Source: Asaia bogorensis
Lineage (GTDB): Bacteria > Pseudomonadota > Alphaproteobacteria > Acetobacterales > Acetobacteraceae
DNA: 64,000 bases
NCBI GenBank assembly: GCA_945869965.1
Contig: CAMBRC010000001.1
Coordinates: 62,001 to 126,000, forward strand
Reading direction: 5' to 3'
The stretch's first letter is position 1. Every line of letters begins with the position of its first letter. The position numbers were made by a program, and so were the translations under genes. Of this stretch, positions 61,432-64,000 are shown piece after piece. The notes under the pieces were generated by a model. That model searched no databases. It worked only from the letters and a program-made list of their open reading frames with translations, and had not been told where the DNA came from.

Positions 61432-62571
61432 ATGGACCTCTCGTTTGACCCCAACACCCTGCCGTTCGACACCGACGCCATGCTGGCCGGATTGCGCCCG
61501 TGGATCGAGTGCGAAAGCCCGACTTTCGACGCCGCCGCCGTGGAGCGGATGCTCGACCTCGCAGCGCGCGATCTGGTCGTCGCTGGCGCGCGCATTGAGC
61601 GGATAGCCGGGCGAATGGGTTTTGGTGGTTGCCTGCGCGCCACCTTCCCGCACACGAGCACCGAACCCGGCATCCTGGTGATGGGTCACATGGACACTGT
61701 GCATCCCGTCGGCACATTGGCAAAACTGCCGTTCCGCCGCGACGGCGAGAAATGCTACGGCCCGGCGATCCAGGACATGAAGGGCGGCAACTACCTGTCC
61801 CTGGAAGCCATCCGCCAGCTCGCCCGGGCCGGGATCAAGACCAAGCTGCCGGTGACCGTCCTGTTCACCCCGGACGAGGAAGTCGGCAGCCCGAGCACCC
61901 GCGACGTGATCGAGGCCGAGGCGGCGCGACACAAATACGTCCTGGTGCCGGAGCCCGGCCGCCCCGATGGCGGCGTGGTGACCGGCCGCTACGCGATTGC
62001 CCGCTTCAACCTGGAATCCACCGGCCGGCCGAGCCATGCCGGATCACGCCCGGGCGAAGGACGCAGCGCGATCCGCGAGATGGCGCGCCAGTTGATCGCC
62101 ATCGAGGACATGACGACCGCCGACTGCACCTTCAGCGTCGGCGTGATCAACGGCGGCACCTGGGTCAACTGCGTGACCACCACCTGCACCGGCGAGGCGC
62201 TGTCGATGGCCAAGAAACAGGAGGACCTCGACGCCGGCGTGGCCGCGATGCTGGCGCTGCGGGCCAGCAGCAACGACGTGCAGTTCCAAGTGACCCGCGG
62301 CGTCACCCGCCCGGTGTGGGAACCCGACGCCAAGGGCATCGCGCTCTACGACCATGCGCGCCGTATCGCCAACCAGCTCGGCTTCGATATCGCGCACCAG
62401 AGCAGTGGCGGCGGCTCGGACGGCAACTTCACCGGTGCCATGGGCATCCCGACGCTCGACGGCCTCGGCGTCCAAGGCGCCGGCGCCCACACGCTGGAGG
62501 AGCATATCGAAGTGGCGAGCCTGCCCCGGCGCGGCAAGCTGATGGCTGGCCTGCTGGCCAGCCTGGAATAA
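61432..62571 (+). CDS. M20 family metallopeptidase (glutamate carboxypeptidase-like)
   Basis: The 379-residue peptidase has metal ligands in MGHMDTVHPVG, AIQDMKGGNYLSLEA and the catalytic Glu pair in TPDEEVGSPSTR. The dimerisation domain starts near STGRPSHAGSRPGEGRSAI, and the final ligand His is near AHTLEEHIEV. It resembles CPG2/ArgE-type enzymes that remove C-terminal Glu or acyl groups. No signal peptide is seen. It is downstream of the YeiH gene and could share its transcript. Confidence 0.9.
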   Translation: MDLSFDPNTLPFDTDAMLAGLRPWIECESPTFDAAAVERMLDLAARDLVVAGARIERIAGRMGFGGCLRATFPHTSTEPGILVMGHMDTVHPVGTLAKLPFRRDGEKCYGPAIQDMKGGNYLSLEAIRQLARAGIKTKLPVTVLFTPDEEVGSPSTRDVIEAEAARHKYVLVPEPGRPDGGVVTGRYAIARFNLESTGRPSHAGSRPGEGRSAIREMARQLIAIEDMTTADCTFSVGVINGGTWVNCVTTTCTGEALSMAKKQEDLDAGVAAMLALRASSNDVQFQVTRGVTRPVWEPDAKGIALYDHARRIANQLGFDIAHQSSGGGSDGNFTGAMGIPTLDGLGVQGAGAHTLEEHIEVASLPRRGKLMAGLLASLE

Positions 62572-62654
62572 GCGTCCGATCAGGCGTCCGGGCCGAAACA
62601 ATGCCTTTATCAATTGCACGCTATTGAGATACGCAACCGTCGGCGCGTCGTGAT

Positions 62655-62728
62655 TGTGACCCACCTTGGTCACAGTGTAGCCATGAGGCGTGGATAGTTT
62701 GCGACGGTGCGGGCAATGCGATTGCCCG
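62655..62728. other. Two small hairpins in the 270-base gap after the M20 gene
   Basis: TGTGACC/GGTCACA (62655-62674) and CGGGCAA/TTGCCCG (62710-62728) each form a seven-base stem. Neither has a T-run. The remaining gap up to the membrane glycosyltransferase start at 62842 shows nothing recognisable. Confidence 0.55.
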
Positions 62729-62841
62729 GAATGGCCATCTTGGCACGGGCCACGCGTTGTCGTAGCAGTTGGTATGCAGTCATTGCACAGGAAGGACGTG
62801 CCGGTGCGCATTGATCGCCCACCCGGGTCGGGATTGGCAGA

Positions 62842-64000
62842 ATGACGACGCTGGCAACCCCGCTCGAAGGGCGTGGCACCGATGCGCGCCGCGGGTGGCG
62901 CATCGATGCGGTGGCACTCGCCATTCTCGGCGTCGTCACTCTGTTCATCCTGACAACCGTCATCCGCTCCCCGCTGAAGGACGACGTGGCCTGGCTGCTG
63001 TGGGTCGCCAAGAAGTGGCTCGCCGGGCGTGAACTCTATGTCGACCTCGTCGAGGTCAATCCGCCGCTGGTGATCTGGCTGTATGCCATTCCTGCGGCCA
63101 TCGCGAGCTGGCTCCATCTGGCGCCGAAGCTGGCCTCGACCATGTTCTTCGCCGCGATCCTGCTGGGATCGGCCTGGTGGACGGCCACCCTTCTGCAAGG
63201 CCGAGCACCGCTGCTGGAACGGCGCGTGCCGGTGTTCAGCGCCATCGGCACGCTGCTGCTGGTGCTGCCCGGCGTCGAGTTCGGCCAGCGCGAACATCTC
63301 CTGGCCGCCGTCGTCCTGCCCTACATCGCGCTATTCGTCCGCGCGCTTGAAGGCGAGCGCGAGCCGTTGACCCAGGCCACGATCGCCGGCGCCATCGCCG
63401 CCCTCGGTTGCGCGATGAAGCCGAGCTACGCACTGGCGCTGGTGCTGGTCGAACTGATGGGCGTGGTGCGCGGCCATCGCAAGTTTCGCCTGGCACCGCT
63501 GGCCTTCGTGGCAACGACCGGCCTTTACGGCATCGCCGTGCTAGTGTTCGAGCCGGATTTCCTGACCAAGGCCGTGCCGCTGGCATTGGCGCTATACGGT
63601 GGCACCGACACCTCGGTCTGGCGCATCCTCATGGAGAGCAGGAACCTGCTGTTCGAGCAGGCCGTGGCGCTGATGCTGTGCTGGTACAGCCAGGAGACCC
63701 TCGGCCGGCATTCACCCTTCCTGCGGCACCTGTACCTCGCACTCGTCGCCTTTGCCGTGGCCTGCACCGTGTTGTTCGTGATGCAGGGCAAGGATTGGTT
63801 CTATCATCGCCTGCCAGCAACAACGGCCACCATGCTGGCGCTGCTGCTGTGGCTGTCGGTCGTCGTGAGCGCGCAAGCGGGACGGCTGAGCATCCATGTG
63901 CCGGCATTGCCCTGGCGACGCCTCGCAGCACCGATGACCCTGACGGTTGCTGCGCTGATCCTGTTCGGCGTCGCCAATGTCCAACGCATCCGGCCTTGGG
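62842..64000 (+). CDS. GT-C-type membrane glycosyltransferase (3' end beyond window)
   Basis: Reading from ATG 62842 gives 386 open codons to the window end. The product is a polytopic membrane protein with about nine hydrophobic segments. The first periplasmic loop holds KDDVAWLLWVAKKW and LVEVNPPLVIWLY, the pattern of GT39/ArnT-like transferases where an acidic pair and NPPL bind the lipid-linked sugar. Substrate and exact family cannot be set without the C-terminus. It may serve cell-envelope glycosylation. Confidence 0.75.
   Translation, partial: MTTLATPLEGRGTDARRGWRIDAVALAILGVVTLFILTTVIRSPLKDDVAWLLWVAKKWLAGRELYVDLVEVNPPLVIWLYAIPAAIASWLHLAPKLASTMFFAAILLGSAWWTATLLQGRAPLLERRVPVFSAIGTLLLVLPGVEFGQREHLLAAVVLPYIALFVRALEGEREPLTQATIAGAIAALGCAMKPSYALALVLVELMGVVRGHRKFRLAPLAFVATTGLYGIAVLVFEPDFLTKAVPLALALYGGTDTSVWRILMESRNLLFEQAVALMLCWYSQETLGRHSPFLRHLYLALVAFAVACTVLFVMQGKDWFYHRLPATTATMLALLLWLSVVVSAQAGRLSIHVPALPWRRLAAPMTLTVAALILFGVANVQRIRPW

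Noticed and set aside
1-64000. CRISPR arrays, tRNA genes, transposases and prophage genes
   Set aside because: No regularly spaced direct repeats, no tRNA cloverleaf with T-arm TTCGA other than the tmRNA, and no recognisable transposase or phage protein were seen.

Overview
The window looks like chromosomal DNA of a high-GC alphaproteobacterium, most likely an Acetobacteraceae/Rhodospirillales-type organism. Supporting this are a CtrA cell-cycle regulator with Asp51, a GapR (DUF2312) nucleoid protein, a DUF1244 protein, an alpha-type SspB, and a circularly permuted two-piece tmRNA gene whose peptide tag is ANDNHQALAVAA. The genus is not determined. No tRNA, rRNA, CRISPR array, transposase or phage gene was recognised.

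Region 1 (1-14.6 kb) is catabolic and CoA-linked. It holds an alpha-methylacyl-CoA racemase (cut by the window edge), a luciferase-like flavin monooxygenase overlapping an alpha/beta hydrolase, a pair of acyl-CoA dehydrogenases, a crotonase, a 3-hydroxyisobutyrate dehydrogenase-like enzyme, a complete ferric-type ABC importer, a FadB-like bifunctional enzyme and a CoA-transferase A subunit with no B subunit next to it. The growth substrate is unknown; a branched or terpenoid/steroid-like acid is an inference.

Region 2 (14.6-30.3 kb) is a patchwork of hydrolases on the minus strand: a penicillin-acylase-type Ntn hydrolase, an SDR and an SMP-30 lactonase; then a PhyH dioxygenase, an acyl-CoA dehydrogenase, a class-C-type serine hydrolase, an amidase, a peptide-type binding protein and an M81 (MlrC-like) peptidase. 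Inside it sits a small scar (19.9-21.4 kb): a ParD antitoxin, a frameshifted ParE remnant, and an AT-richer AbiJ-NTD4/HEPN abortive-infection gene that is itself broken by a frameshift.

Region 3 (30.4-43 kb) has ugd, a ferric binding protein plus permease behind a Fur-like palindrome, gapR, a ttuD-pyk pair, ctrA, an acyl-CoA synthetase, a class II aldolase-fold protein and a C45 acyltransferase-like protein.

Region 4 (43-64 kb) is housekeeping: degP, hflC/hflK, an Mrp/ApbC Fe-S carrier, a ribokinase-like kinase, thyX, ssrA, tag, sspB and fumA. It continues with a compact queuosine operon (precursor transporter, queA, tgt, queF, queG), then gloA, lpxI, a YeiH-type transporter, an M20 peptidase and the start of a GT-C membrane glycosyltransferase.

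Three families of intergenic hairpin repeats punctuate the window: T-rich double hairpins (four copies, all in the first 18 kb), GC-rich long inverted repeats (two copies) and CCAGGGGC-type palindromes (four copies). A separate 61-base near-perfect hairpin lies downstream of ctrA.
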